64,000 bases of DNA from XYD12-FULL-36-8 sp964391015 (GCA_964391015.1 CAYMKU010000008.1:44002-108001), one strand, 5' to 3'; shown: positions 53,925 through 63,851, numbered from the stretch's first letter. Program-made: numbers and translations. The notes: generated by a model not told the origin, from the letters alone.

Positions 53925-53960
53925 GTCTGGGGTTCGCCCCCCAGGACGCACATTTCCAAT
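53925..53960 (+). repeat. tRNA-Lys 3' end with native flank, candidate att site
   Basis: GTCTGGGGTTCGCCCCCC, followed by AGGACGCACATTTCCAAT. The CATTTCCAAT flank is the same as that following the intact tRNA-Lys, which the 52573 copy lacks. The T-arm has lost bases. No gene between 53961 and 54176. Confidence 0.65.
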
Positions 53961-54176
53961 TATCAATGTTCAATTAACTTCATTCTCTTGCGATAATTTA
54001 TCATTAGAAAATCCTGCCTTGTTTAAATTTAACTTGAACCCTACTAAAAAATTAATTGAAAAGATTAGCTTTAATACCTAAATTAAAGATAGGACAAATA
54101 GAGTTAAGAAATCTGTGAATTATTCCCTAAGTAATAGTTTTACCACATACTTTAATAAATCTTAAATTTACCGGTC

Positions 54177-54758
54177 ATGAAAAAAATTATTTTATCAGTG
54201 ATTTTTTTATCATTATATGCGCAACTACATTCTTTTCAGGTTAATACAGCAGATGAAAAACCTAAGTGGGCTGATGGAAGTTTACCTAATTCACCTAACG
54301 AACTTTATGCCGTGGGTATGGTGAATATAGGCTCAAATAAAATTCTTTCACAGAGAAGAGCTGAGGATGATGCCAGACAGGAACTGGGAAAGCTTATGAA
54401 TACCAAAGTAATTTCGGTTATGGAATCGTTTTATAAGGAATCGACGGATATTCTTGAAAAGGAAGGAATATCATCAACCGAGATGACATCTTATGTTACA
54501 AAGTCTGTGTCAGAAGCAGTTTTAATAGGAGTTGAGATTGTCGATAAGTATATAGATGAAGATGAAAACATCTATTATACTCTTGCAAAAATGAAGAAAG
54601 AAGATGTTGTTCCGGAAATAATAAAAGTAGTTGATTCGGTTCTCAGTGATGATTCCGATCAAAACACATCTACAGCAGCAGTAAATAAAGAAGAAACAAA
54701 ATTAAAACTTAATCAAATGCTCAATGATGAATTGGAAAAATGGGATTTGACAAAGTGA
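54177..54758 (+). CDS. LPP20-like exported protein
   Basis: 193 residues. A signal peptide (1-19, ending LHS) is followed by PKWADGSLPNSPNELYAVGM and ISQRRAEDDARQELG-like blocks typical of LPP20-domain proteins (small dodecin-like export proteins near flagellar or surface assembly genes in other bacteria). A Ser/Thr-rich tail ends the protein. No lipobox Cys is seen, so it is probably periplasmic and soluble. It opens a rightward run of four exported proteins (54177-59850). The gap to the next gene is 61 bases. Confidence 0.7.
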   Translation: MKKIILSVIFLSLYAQLHSFQVNTADEKPKWADGSLPNSPNELYAVGMVNIGSNKILSQRRAEDDARQELGKLMNTKVISVMESFYKESTDILEKEGISSTEMTSYVTKSVSEAVLIGVEIVDKYIDEDENIYYTLAKMKKEDVVPEIIKVVDSVLSDDSDQNTSTAAVNKEETKLKLNQMLNDELEKWDLTK

Positions 54759-54819
54759 TTCACAGTTGAATTGCTTAACAATAATCATAGTATAAATTTT
54801 CAGAATTATTAACTCTTAA

Positions 54820-55713
54820 ATGTATTACCGGAAATTTATTTTTATTTTTTTCATAGTTGCAGGAACTGTCTTTGCCCAGGATGGTGAATGGGTCGAAGCA
54901 GAAGGAGCTTTTTTTGGAGCCAATATTACTCCGGCTGAAGGAAAGAAAAGGGCAATTGAAGATGCAAGAAGCGAAGCAATAAAAAAATCTGTAGGTGTAC
55001 GTGTAAATCAGGAAACATTCGGGGTGAATTTTGAAAAACTGGATTTTAAAAATCAGAATAAAAATAATTCAGATGAATCATTCCTAATAACCAGCAGAAG
55101 CTCCAGCAGCGGTGTAATTCTTGATGAGGAAATCATAAGTGAAAATATTGAAATTGACAACGTAAGCAAATTCCCAATTTATCATGTGAAACTGAAAGCA
55201 TTGGTTAAAAGAGAGGAAGGATTTATAGATCCTGACTTTAAAATTGAATTGGGGCTTAACAGGAACGTCTTTTATGACAGGGGTACACTTGAGTCCAATG
55301 ATCAAATTGAAGTTTATATACAAACCACTCAGGAGTGTTATATCTATTTATTCTGCAGAACTGAAGAAGATGAACTAATTATTTTATTCCCTAATGAAAG
55401 AATAAAATCAAACTTGATACTTGAGACTGGTGATAAGGAACAATTTATGAGAGTAATGAAAAACGCGGGTTTAAATTTAGCCCTTGGATTGCCACCCGGA
55501 AAGGAAGTTACATCGGAATCGTTGTATCTTATTGCAACGAAAGACAGAATCGATTTTAAATCATTAAATCTTACCAGCTATGGTGAGTTTCAAGGAATCC
55601 GAAATTATAAAACAGCAATGCTTGATATCATGAACTGGCTGGTACAAATACCATTGAACAGACGAACTTCCGCATTGGTCTCCTATGAAATCAGAAAGGG
55701 GGATTACAAATAA
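54820..55713 (+). CDS. exported DUF4384-like protein
   Basis: 297 residues. A signal peptide (1-18, ending VFAQ) precedes a domain with AEGKKRAIEDARSEAIKKSV, which is similar in style to the LPP20-like gene before it. The second half has QIEVYIQTTQECYIYLFCRT and LIILFPNERIKSN, the DUF4384 pattern of small strand-rich domains often found beside exported caspase-like proteases. The 23-base gap to the next gene supports one transcript. The role is unknown. A substrate-binding or scaffold role for the proteases is inference. Confidence 0.75.
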   Translation: MYYRKFIFIFFIVAGTVFAQDGEWVEAEGAFFGANITPAEGKKRAIEDARSEAIKKSVGVRVNQETFGVNFEKLDFKNQNKNNSDESFLITSRSSSSGVILDEEIISENIEIDNVSKFPIYHVKLKALVKREEGFIDPDFKIELGLNRNVFYDRGTLESNDQIEVYIQTTQECYIYLFCRTEEDELIILFPNERIKSNLILETGDKEQFMRVMKNAGLNLALGLPPGKEVTSESLYLIATKDRIDFKSLNLTSYGEFQGIRNYKTAMLDIMNWLVQIPLNRRTSALVSYEIRKGDYK

Positions 55714-55736
55714 TTTTATCATTTAAAAATACAATC

Positions 55737-58100
55737 ATGCAAAAATTATTCTTAATTTTAATTTTGTTATTTATCGGATTTACAAAGACTAAGAGCCAGG
55801 ATAAAGCTGCGTTCATGCAGGAGCTTAACAGACTTGATGAACAGAAAGATTATGAAGAAATCATTGGAAGAATTGATGCTGCCTTTGATCAGGATCCAAA
55901 TGATTATAATATGATAAAAATTCTAAAATCGATAGCTTCCAAATATTCAATTGATCTTTCCTCCGAAAACAAAAGCCCTGCTCTTGAAAAGCCAATTAAG
56001 AACATTTGCAAAAATATGACGGTATCGAAAAACATTAATGTCTGCGGAGAAGGTTTGAAAATTAATTACGAAAGAAAAGAAAAAGAAAATCTCGAATATC
56101 TTCTGAGAAAACTAAATGGACCTAATTATTCGGATGAATATTTTATAAACGAATCAATGATTCTGGATCTTATATATCTGGATGAAAGAATAAATCCTGA
56201 ACAATATAAGAAAATCATTGAAACTGTAAACAAATATATTCCCGAAGAAATGATATTTCCAAAACTAACTCTGAATTACAATTCGAATAATGATAAAGCT
56301 GCCGACTCAACCTTAACAATTCTTAAAACAATGGATGCCAGCGATTTTAAAATGCAGGCAAGTGACATTCTTCAGCTGGATAATAAAAAAAATCCTGATT
56401 TATATAATAAGATTTTGAAATCTACAGTTAATTTTATTTCTGATGAAGGCTTGTTCAGAATGGCCGGAGTGTTTTATGACAGAGGTGATTCCTTAAATAT
56501 GAATACAGTAATTTCTAAGATAGATGAAATAGAAGTGAACTCTAACGGGATAGATAAAAAGTTTGATAGTATAACGGTGTATATCCCGCAAAACAACGGT
56601 CAGTTGTCTAAAAGCAGCTACAATAAATTAGTTACTTCATTAATCAGACTTTCAACTGAAGAAATATTACCAAAACTTAAATGTTACTATCAGCTCGATA
56701 ATAAAAAAATGTTTGATAAAGCTTTAAAAGATTTTTTGACCGATGATTATGAGCATGAAATAAATCTGCAGGAGGTATTTGCGATGGACAATTCAGTGAA
56801 CAAAGATATGTTTAAATCATATGTAAATGCCGTGATTGAAAAAAAGCACAAAACTTCTTCTGAAAAGTTGAGTGAAATGTTCCCTGAAGATCTATATAGT
56901 TTAATGAAAATTTATTATTTCAGTGATCAGGCTGAATCCAGCAGGAAAATTTCAAGAATTTTACTTGATAAAGTAAGAAACAGCAAAGAATCTGAAATTA
57001 GTCCAAGGTCATCGATCTTTTATGGTATCGCAGCTTTGATAAATGAGCAAACAGCAAAATCCCAGATTCTTATGGACATAGCTTATGGTGACGGAGATGC
57101 AAGTGAAAAGTCGAAGCTTAATGAAGAACTTCAATGGTGGTATAAACAGAATTTAAATAAAGACTTTATAGCGAACTGTCTTAAGGTTTATTTTAATTTA
57201 AGCTTAGCAGAAAAGAATAAAGAAAAACCTGAGACAAAACTTGAAACGAATTCTGAAACTGTGAAACCTGATGTTCAGCTCGTATTCGATGATACCGAAT
57301 TAAAAATTGATTACAGTATGCCGCTTGACAATAATATCATTGCCGTGGTTATTGGTAATAAAAAATACAAATCCTCATATATTCCGGAAGTTGATTTTGC
57401 GGACAGGGATATAGAAATGTTTAAAGAATATCTGACAAAATTGTGGGGGGTTAATGACGAAAATATTATTTATCTGGAAAATGCGACTAAAACAGATTTT
57501 GAACTTATTTTTGGTTCTCCCATTGAACCGAACGGTAAGCTAAGTGATTTTGTAAAGGACGAAAATACGAAGATTATAATATATTACAGCGGTCATGGCG
57601 TTCCTGACGTAAATGAAAATAAGGGTTATCTGGTTACTTATGACTGCGACCCTTACCGCGTGAAATTGACAGGCTATCCGCTTGAATTATTGTATTCTAA
57701 TTTAAGCAAATTAAAATCATCTAAGATAAATATTTTTTTAGATGCATGTTTCAGCGGCAGTACAGAATCCGGAATGTTAATTAAAGATGCATCTCCGGTT
57801 TTTCTTGTTGCAGAAAATCCTATAATTTCACTGAATGGAGGTCAGATTTTTACAAGTTCATCCGGCAATCAGATAAGCAGCTGGTATAGAGAAAAAGGAC
57901 ACAGCATGTTTTCTTTTTTCCTTATGAAAGGACTTAAAGGAGAAGCAGACAAAAACAACAATAAAATTATTTCTAACATAGAAATTAATAACTATTTAAA
58001 TGAAAATGTAATCTTTACCGCAAAAAAACTCTATGGCAGAGTTCAGGAACCAAAATATTACGGAAGCCCTGATGAAATTAATGTCTTGAGTATAAAATAA
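55737..58100 (+). CDS. exported caspase-family (C14) protease
   Basis: 787 residues. A signal peptide (1-20, ending KSQ) precedes about 500 residues of repeated helical segments and no known domain. The last 250 residues are a caspase fold: AVVIGNKKYKSS, then YYSGHG with catalytic His (about 620) and IFLDACFSGS with catalytic Cys (about 671), and FTSSSGNQISSWY after. Metacaspase/orthocaspase enzymes cut after basic residues. Here a Sec signal puts the enzyme in the envelope, not the cytosol. Third gene of the run; the gap to the next is 7 bases. Confidence 0.85.
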   Translation: MQKLFLILILLFIGFTKTKSQDKAAFMQELNRLDEQKDYEEIIGRIDAAFDQDPNDYNMIKILKSIASKYSIDLSSENKSPALEKPIKNICKNMTVSKNINVCGEGLKINYERKEKENLEYLLRKLNGPNYSDEYFINESMILDLIYLDERINPEQYKKIIETVNKYIPEEMIFPKLTLNYNSNNDKAADSTLTILKTMDASDFKMQASDILQLDNKKNPDLYNKILKSTVNFISDEGLFRMAGVFYDRGDSLNMNTVISKIDEIEVNSNGIDKKFDSITVYIPQNNGQLSKSSYNKLVTSLIRLSTEEILPKLKCYYQLDNKKMFDKALKDFLTDDYEHEINLQEVFAMDNSVNKDMFKSYVNAVIEKKHKTSSEKLSEMFPEDLYSLMKIYYFSDQAESSRKISRILLDKVRNSKESEISPRSSIFYGIAALINEQTAKSQILMDIAYGDGDASEKSKLNEELQWWYKQNLNKDFIANCLKVYFNLSLAEKNKEKPETKLETNSETVKPDVQLVFDDTELKIDYSMPLDNNIIAVVIGNKKYKSSYIPEVDFADRDIEMFKEYLTKLWGVNDENIIYLENATKTDFELIFGSPIEPNGKLSDFVKDENTKIIIYYSGHGVPDVNENKGYLVTYDCDPYRVKLTGYPLELLYSNLSKLKSSKINIFLDACFSGSTESGMLIKDASPVFLVAENPIISLNGGQIFTSSSGNQISSWYREKGHSMFSFFLMKGLKGEADKNNNKIISNIEINNYLNENVIFTAKKLYGRVQEPKYYGSPDEINVLSIK

Positions 58101-58107
58101 TTAATTA

Positions 58108-59850
58108 ATGTTTATAAGAACAAAATTCCTTTTTGTTTTATTTTTATATTTTATTTTCACCGTCTACACAGTCAGTTCACAAACATTAGATGCTACCGGA
58201 CTTATATTTGCTGGGAAAGACCAGCTTGATGATGTTCCTTTAGCTTCTACACCTTTTTCAGGTGATGAATTTCCAAATTTTGTAGATCTATCATCAAGTA
58301 TGCCTCCAACCGGTGAGCAGGGAATTCAGGCATCATGTGTTGCCTGGTCTACAGCATATGCCCTGAAAAGTTATCAGGAGAAAATTGAGGAAAGGATTCC
58401 TTTCCTTAAAGATAATGAAATTGATGATGATAGAGTTTTTAGCCCTTCATTCATTTATAATCAACTCAATAATGGAAGAGATGGAGGAATTACCATTATT
58501 AGTGCTTTGAATTTTTTATCGGAACATGGATGCGCAACCCTGAGAGAAATGCCGTACAATCCTGCAGATTATCTCACCTTACCTTCGGACAGCGTAAAAC
58601 AAAATGCTCAAAACTTTAAGATTAGTTATTGGAGAAAGGTTGATGCTTCAAATATTCAGGAAATTAAGAAACAGCTTAATGCAGGGTATCCTGTAATTGT
58701 TGGAGCAGAAATCGATAAAGACTTTAAAGCAAATGGATATAATAATTATAATAGTGTTCCGTATATATGGAATCACTACGCAAGTGACAACAGAATTGGG
58801 CATGCCATGGTAGTCGTAGGATTTAGCGACCGGCTGCAGGCATTTAAAGTAATGAATTCGTGGGGAAACCAATGGGGAAACAATGGTTATTGCTGGATAA
58901 GTTATGATTTTTTTCCAAAATGCATAAAGGAAGCGTATATTGCAAAGGATGCATTGAATACAAAGAAATTAGAAAACATTACAAGCGAAGATGAAAAAAT
59001 TTTAATGGAAGGAAAAGACGCGTTGGATAATGATGAATATTCGGAAGCTATTTCAAAGCTTACTGAGTATTTGAACAAAAGACCTTCAGATGAAGTATAT
59101 AATTACCTTGGATTGAGCTATTTTAAATTAAAAAAATTTGAGGAAGCTTTAAACATGTTCAATGAATCTATAAAGTTGAATCCAAATAATTTAGAAGCTT
59201 ATAATAACAGAGGATATCTGTACTATAAATCAGGAGATAATGATAATGCAATCAGTGATTACAGCTTTGTTATCAGAAAAGAAACAAACTCTGGTATGTC
59301 GTTTTTCTACAGAGGTCTTGCATTTTTAAAATCCGGAAGACCTGAAGAATCAATTGAAGATCTGACAACTGCAATTTCTTTTAAAAACGATAATCCAAAT
59401 ATTTACTATAACAGAGGACTGGCATATTTTGAGGTTAAGAAATATAAGGAAGCAATTGAAGATTTTTCACATGCAATTAGTTTAAACAGTAATTTCTCTC
59501 AATTTTACCTCAAACGCGGAGTTGCATACTACAAAGACAAACAATTTGATAATGCAATTGATGACTATAAGAGAGCTCTTGAAATCAATCCGGAAAATTT
59601 TGATGCAAACAAAGAATTAGGATTGTCATATTATAAATATCATGATTATAAAAATTCAGTAAAATTTCTTAGTAAAGCTCTTGGCTTTGAAGACGATGTA
59701 ATTTGTTATTATGTGAGAGGCGAATGCTATTACAATTTGAAAGATTATAATAGTGCCGTTAAAGATTTTGAAAAATCTATAAGTTTAAATCCTGAAATCT
59801 CTAAAACCATTGGGAAAAAATTAAAAGAGGCTAAGACTTTGAGTAAGTGA
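58108..59850 (+). CDS. exported papain-like (C1) protease with TPR array
   Basis: 580 residues. A signal peptide (1-24, ending VSS) is followed by a C1 peptidase domain: GEQGIQASCVAWSTAYALKS with catalytic Cys (about 77), RIGHAMVVVGFSD with catalytic His (about 232), and VMNSWGNQWGNNGYCWISY with Asn (about 250). A TPR array covers residues 300-575 with YNNRGYLYYKSGDNDNAISD-type repeats. No long propeptide is evident. It is the last gene of the run and ends 20 bases before the convergent 59871 gene. Papain plus caspase genes in one exported operon is unusual. Confidence 0.85.
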   Translation: MFIRTKFLFVLFLYFIFTVYTVSSQTLDATGLIFAGKDQLDDVPLASTPFSGDEFPNFVDLSSSMPPTGEQGIQASCVAWSTAYALKSYQEKIEERIPFLKDNEIDDDRVFSPSFIYNQLNNGRDGGITIISALNFLSEHGCATLREMPYNPADYLTLPSDSVKQNAQNFKISYWRKVDASNIQEIKKQLNAGYPVIVGAEIDKDFKANGYNNYNSVPYIWNHYASDNRIGHAMVVVGFSDRLQAFKVMNSWGNQWGNNGYCWISYDFFPKCIKEAYIAKDALNTKKLENITSEDEKILMEGKDALDNDEYSEAISKLTEYLNKRPSDEVYNYLGLSYFKLKKFEEALNMFNESIKLNPNNLEAYNNRGYLYYKSGDNDNAISDYSFVIRKETNSGMSFFYRGLAFLKSGRPEESIEDLTTAISFKNDNPNIYYNRGLAYFEVKKYKEAIEDFSHAISLNSNFSQFYLKRGVAYYKDKQFDNAIDDYKRALEINPENFDANKELGLSYYKYHDYKNSVKFLSKALGFEDDVICYYVRGECYYNLKDYNSAVKDFEKSISLNPEISKTIGKKLKEAKTLSK

Positions 59851-59870
59851 CTTAAACTTTCAATTTTCTT

Positions 59871-62800
59871 CTACAAATTTTTTCCACTGTTTAATGCTGT
59901 TCCCACAACATGATCAAATGTTAAACTTTTTCCGTCTTCAATGTATTTTAAAAGCTCTTCTTCTGTAACTTCTTCTGTTAATTCAGATATTAACTTATCA
60001 AAAATTCTCTGTTCTGATTCCGGAAGTTTCAGATTATGTGTTTTTAAATAATTTTCTACAAAACCAACCATTTTAGCTACCGCAAAATCTTTTAACATTA
60101 TCTGTATCTTTGATAAAATCAAAATGTTATACACGCATTCCAACTTACCACCTATTAAATTTTCCAGTGTCAGTGATTCGATAATATCTTTTCTAGCTTC
60201 TTCAATTTTTTTTTCTTTAAAAAATAACCTACCGGAAATGTATAAGCTTACAGCCGTTTCCTGTTTATATCCGATATCCCGGCTGACAGCCAGGGATTCA
60301 CTAACTGCAATTTTTGAATTTATGAATTCACCTTTTTCAAACAATACTTTTGCCAGATTGTTAAGAGATGCAGCAAGACATTGTTTATAATCTATTTCAC
60401 GGCATATAGCAATACTTTCTTCGAGCGGATCTAAAGCCATCAAGTAATCTCCTTTATGTATCTGCAGCGAGCCAAGATAGTTAAGACATAAAGCAATTCC
60501 CCGTTTATCTTTGATCTCTCTTTTGTTCAATAAATTTTCCTTATAAAGTTCAAAAGCTTTCACATAATTTCCCTGTTTCAAAGTTAAATTACCGAGACTG
60601 TTAAGGGATATTGAAATGCAATTCTTATCATCGATTTCACGGCTGATAACAAGACCGGATTCGAGTAAAGTTGTGGCCTTTAAAAAATCTCCTTGAGCTG
60701 TGAATATAAATCCAAGATTAATCAATGACATTACGATACCTCTTTTATCACCTATTTCACGGAAGATAGCTAAGCTCTCTTCATAAAGTTCTGAAGCTCT
60801 TAGAAAATTTCCCTGTTCTCGTGTTATAGTTCCGAGATTGAGAAGAGAAGATGCAATTCCTTTTTTATCTCCGGTTTCACGTCTTAGAACCAAACTTTCT
60901 TCATGCAATTCCAGAGCTCTGTTATAATTGCGCCGGAAATGATGCAAATTGCCAAGATTGTTTAAGGAATTAGCAATTCCCCTTTTATCATTTATCTCTC
61001 GGGCTACAAGTAATCCCTCTTCATGCAGCTCCAGCGCCTTTGAATAATCTCCCTGATCGCTGTAAATAATTCCCAGATTGTTTAACAGATCGGAAATAAT
61101 CAGACACTTTTCACCCTTCCGGAAATAGTCAAGACTCTCTTCAAATGCTTCCGTTGCTTTTTTGTATTCACACTTAAATCTATAGAGAATTCCGGCAGCT
61201 GAAACTAATTTAAAATAAAAATCTTTCTGTTCTTTAGTTACGTTTTGTAGAACTGATTCAAGCCGGCTCAATCCCTCCGAAATCAGACCCCGTATTCCCC
61301 AGTAATATCCCATAGCCAAAGCCAATTTTGCTTTCTCTATACTCAATGAATCTTCAACAGGCCAATCCAGAGCTTTCGATATATTTGTACTTTCTTTATC
61401 AAGTACTTTTAAGCTTTCTACAATTTTATGTCCTTTTAATTTTGCATCTTCCGTTTGCGCAAGTCCGGAAAAATAACTCAAATGCTTTTCTGAAATTAAT
61501 TCAAACTCATTTCTTTCTGTCAGTTTCTCGTGTCCGTACTGCCTGATTGTTTCAAGCAACCGATATCTTGAATTTATTGCATCAAATATTATTATTGACT
61601 TTTCCGTCAGATCGGTTAGTAAATCCAGAATTTCATGTTTACCAAGTCTTTCATATGAACAAATAACCTCCGCGGCATCCAATGTACATCCTCCGGAAAA
61701 AACAGATAATCTGCTCCATAATATTTTTTCCTTCTCCGATAAAAGATCATAACTCCAGTCAATGGCTGCCCGAAGCGTTTTTTGTCTCGGTAATGATGTC
61801 CTCTTACCTCCCGCAAGTAAAGTAAATCTGTCATTGAGCCTTTCATAAATCTGCTCAATTGAAACAGCTTTTGTTCTCGCCGCCGCAAGCTCAATTGCCA
61901 GTGGTATTCCGTCAAGTTGAAAACAAATCTGCGAAAGTGTCCTGGCATTTTCATCAGTTAACCTGAAAGTTTCATTTACAGAAAATGCTCTTTCAACGAA
62001 TAATCTGATTGATTCATTCTGAAACAGCTTGTCCAAACTTAGTTGATTCTTCGGATCAGGTGTTTCAAGTGTTAATACATAGTGAGTTTGTTCACCTGAA
62101 CATCTTAATGCTTCCCTGCTTGTTGCTATAATCTTTAACTTTGGAGCATTGCTTAACATCTTTTCCGTCAAATTTGCAACTGCATCTATCAAATGCTCAC
62201 AGTTATCAAATATTATCAGCATCTCTTTCTTCTTCAGAAAATCAATTAAAGTATCTTCGACTGTCTGCGTCGGTTGTTCTTTAATTCCCAGCGCTTTTGT
62301 AATTGTCTGAGGAAGCAAGGATATATCGGTCAATGAAGCCAGTTCAATCAGCCAAACTCCATGCTCAAAATCATCTATCTTATCGGCTGCAATCTGAAGT
62401 GCCAGTCTTGTTTTTCCGGAACCCCCTGTCCCTGTAAGTGTCAGGATATGTGTCTGTTTCAGCAAATCTCCTATAGCCCTCATCTCATTTTCTCTGCCGA
62501 TGAAATTTGTCAATTGAACAGGGAGATTATTCGGACGTGCATCGAGTGTTTTTAATGGTGGGAAATCTTCACGAAGGCCTTTAGCAACAACCTGATACAA
62601 TTTTAACGGTTTAATAAGATCTTTTAATCTTCTTTCTCCTAATCCGCGAAATGAAATTTCAGGATCATCTTTTATAATTTCACTCTCACACAGCTCATAT
62701 GCATCATTTGAAACAATTATCTGCTCGCCATATGCAGCCGACATTACTCTTGCACTACGTGCAAGTGTGATATAACCTACGTATTTTTTTCCATTCCATT

Positions 62801-63107
62801 CAGAATGACCGGAGTGAATTCCAATTCTGATTTTAATTTTTACCTTATCCCATTTTTCATTTGAAAGATTTAACTGAACCCGGACTGCAGCCTTGAAAGC
62901 ATCACTTGCCTTTTCAAAAGCACAGCAAAATGCATCTCCGATTATTTCAAACACAAAACCATTATATTTGCTTATAGCTTCATGCATTATTTCATTATGA
63001 CGCTCTAAAGCAGACTGTAGGGATTCAGGAAATTCCTGTGCAAGCTTCGTACTGCCTTCTATATCGGTGAAAAGAAATGTGATATGACCGGTGGGCTTAT
63101 CTTTCAC
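59871..63107 (-). CDS. class III cyclase/STAND NTPase/TPR sensor protein
   Basis: 1078 residues. Residues 1-170 form a class III nucleotide cyclase domain with FTDIEGST (metal Asp 14) and IIGDAFCCAF (second metal Asp 58). Then comes a NB-ARC-type STAND NTPase with GTGGSGKT (226-233), LIIFDNCEHL and ELAAARTKA. About ten TPRs of the RGIANSLNNLGNLH type fill residues 630-1000, each about 40 residues and very similar, suggesting recent expansion. No membrane segment. Adenylate cyclase joined to a STAND/TPR sensor is known in Actinobacteria and Chloroflexi, and is unusual here. It faces the protease operon, so a regulatory link is possible, but there is no evidence beyond proximity. Confidence 0.85.
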   Translation of the reverse strand: MKDKPTGHITFLFTDIEGSTKLAQEFPESLQSALERHNEIMHEAISKYNGFVFEIIGDAFCCAFEKASDAFKAAVRVQLNLSNEKWDKVKIKIRIGIHSGHSEWNGKKYVGYITLARSARVMSAAYGEQIIVSNDAYELCESEIIKDDPEISFRGLGERRLKDLIKPLKLYQVVAKGLREDFPPLKTLDARPNNLPVQLTNFIGRENEMRAIGDLLKQTHILTLTGTGGSGKTRLALQIAADKIDDFEHGVWLIELASLTDISLLPQTITKALGIKEQPTQTVEDTLIDFLKKKEMLIIFDNCEHLIDAVANLTEKMLSNAPKLKIIATSREALRCSGEQTHYVLTLETPDPKNQLSLDKLFQNESIRLFVERAFSVNETFRLTDENARTLSQICFQLDGIPLAIELAAARTKAVSIEQIYERLNDRFTLLAGGKRTSLPRQKTLRAAIDWSYDLLSEKEKILWSRLSVFSGGCTLDAAEVICSYERLGKHEILDLLTDLTEKSIIIFDAINSRYRLLETIRQYGHEKLTERNEFELISEKHLSYFSGLAQTEDAKLKGHKIVESLKVLDKESTNISKALDWPVEDSLSIEKAKLALAMGYYWGIRGLISEGLSRLESVLQNVTKEQKDFYFKLVSAAGILYRFKCEYKKATEAFEESLDYFRKGEKCLIISDLLNNLGIIYSDQGDYSKALELHEEGLLVAREINDKRGIANSLNNLGNLHHFRRNYNRALELHEESLVLRRETGDKKGIASSLLNLGTITREQGNFLRASELYEESLAIFREIGDKRGIVMSLINLGFIFTAQGDFLKATTLLESGLVISREIDDKNCISISLNSLGNLTLKQGNYVKAFELYKENLLNKREIKDKRGIALCLNYLGSLQIHKGDYLMALDPLEESIAICREIDYKQCLAASLNNLAKVLFEKGEFINSKIAVSESLAVSRDIGYKQETAVSLYISGRLFFKEKKIEEARKDIIESLTLENLIGGKLECVYNILILSKIQIMLKDFAVAKMVGFVENYLKTHNLKLPESEQRIFDKLISELTEEVTEEELLKYIEDGKSLTFDHVVGTALNSGKNL

Positions 63108-63373
63108 CTTTGTGATTTAGGAATTGATTTGCAGAAAATGAATTGTCGGTTCATCATAATTATTAAAACCCTGAGAAGTAAGCCAATGTTGGAAATTATA
63201 AATCCGCTGTGTTTTGTTCTGTATTAAATTCAGTTCCAATACTGTTCTATTATAAGGAGGTGCAAAAAAGACCTTAAGGAGAATCACTTTTGACATTTAA
63301 TTTGCAAATTTAAGAATTAAGCATGATAAAACGCCGTCATACAGTCGAATTGAAGTGAGAGTTGTAGTTAGCG

Positions 63374-63676
63374 TTAGTGCTTTAATTTTTCAATGAACTC
63401 ATCTTCATTATCAATATTACAAACAATTTCTTTTACCTTTTTCTTTATGCCATAAAAGCTCTTTAATTCAACTGCGTCCGTCAATATAATTTTGATATTA
63501 GGGCTGCCGGTCAGGGAACAATCAAATGCGGCATGTACTTTATCTTTTTTGAAATTTTTTATTTTCTCGACAGTTTGGATGTTGCTTAAATCAATACAGG
63601 CATTCCATCGGATTCCAATTCTAAAAAAAAGTTTGTCATTAATAATTACAACCGGTCTTTTGATTATTGAAGCCAT
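63374..63676 (-). CDS. possible 5'-truncated PH-like domain protein
   Basis: 100 residues with KRPVVIINDKLFFRIGIRWN and IDLSNIQTVEKIKNF, the pattern of bacterial PH-like (bPH) or DUF304-type domains. Translating on upstream in the same frame gives a hydrophobic segment (VAIVFTVLNIYTIIFLISD) as expected for membrane members, but no start codon is seen before a stop near 63775. The gene may have lost its 5' end. The last 80 residues are intact and the stop is normal. Confidence 0.45.
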   Translation of the reverse strand: MASIIKRPVVIINDKLFFRIGIRWNACIDLSNIQTVEKIKNFKKDKVHAAFDCSLTGSPNIKIILTDAVELKSFYGIKKKVKEIVCNIDNEDEFIEKLKH

Positions 63677-63851
63677 ATCTGAAATCAGAAAAATAATAGT
63701 GTAAATGTTTAAAACAGTAAAGACAATTGCAACAGTTGAGTTCCAATTCCAAAGCAGTATATGGATAATTGCTTTTTAATTCTGATTTGCTCTCTCAATA
63801 TTATTTTTAAAATTATACAAAATATTTGAGTCTGAAAAATAAATCAACTTA

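Noticed and set aside
16022..53960. Integrase or excisionase for the island
   Set aside because: I looked for tyrosine and serine recombinase motifs in the larger reading frames and found none; only the REP-type and ISL3 transposase remnants are present.
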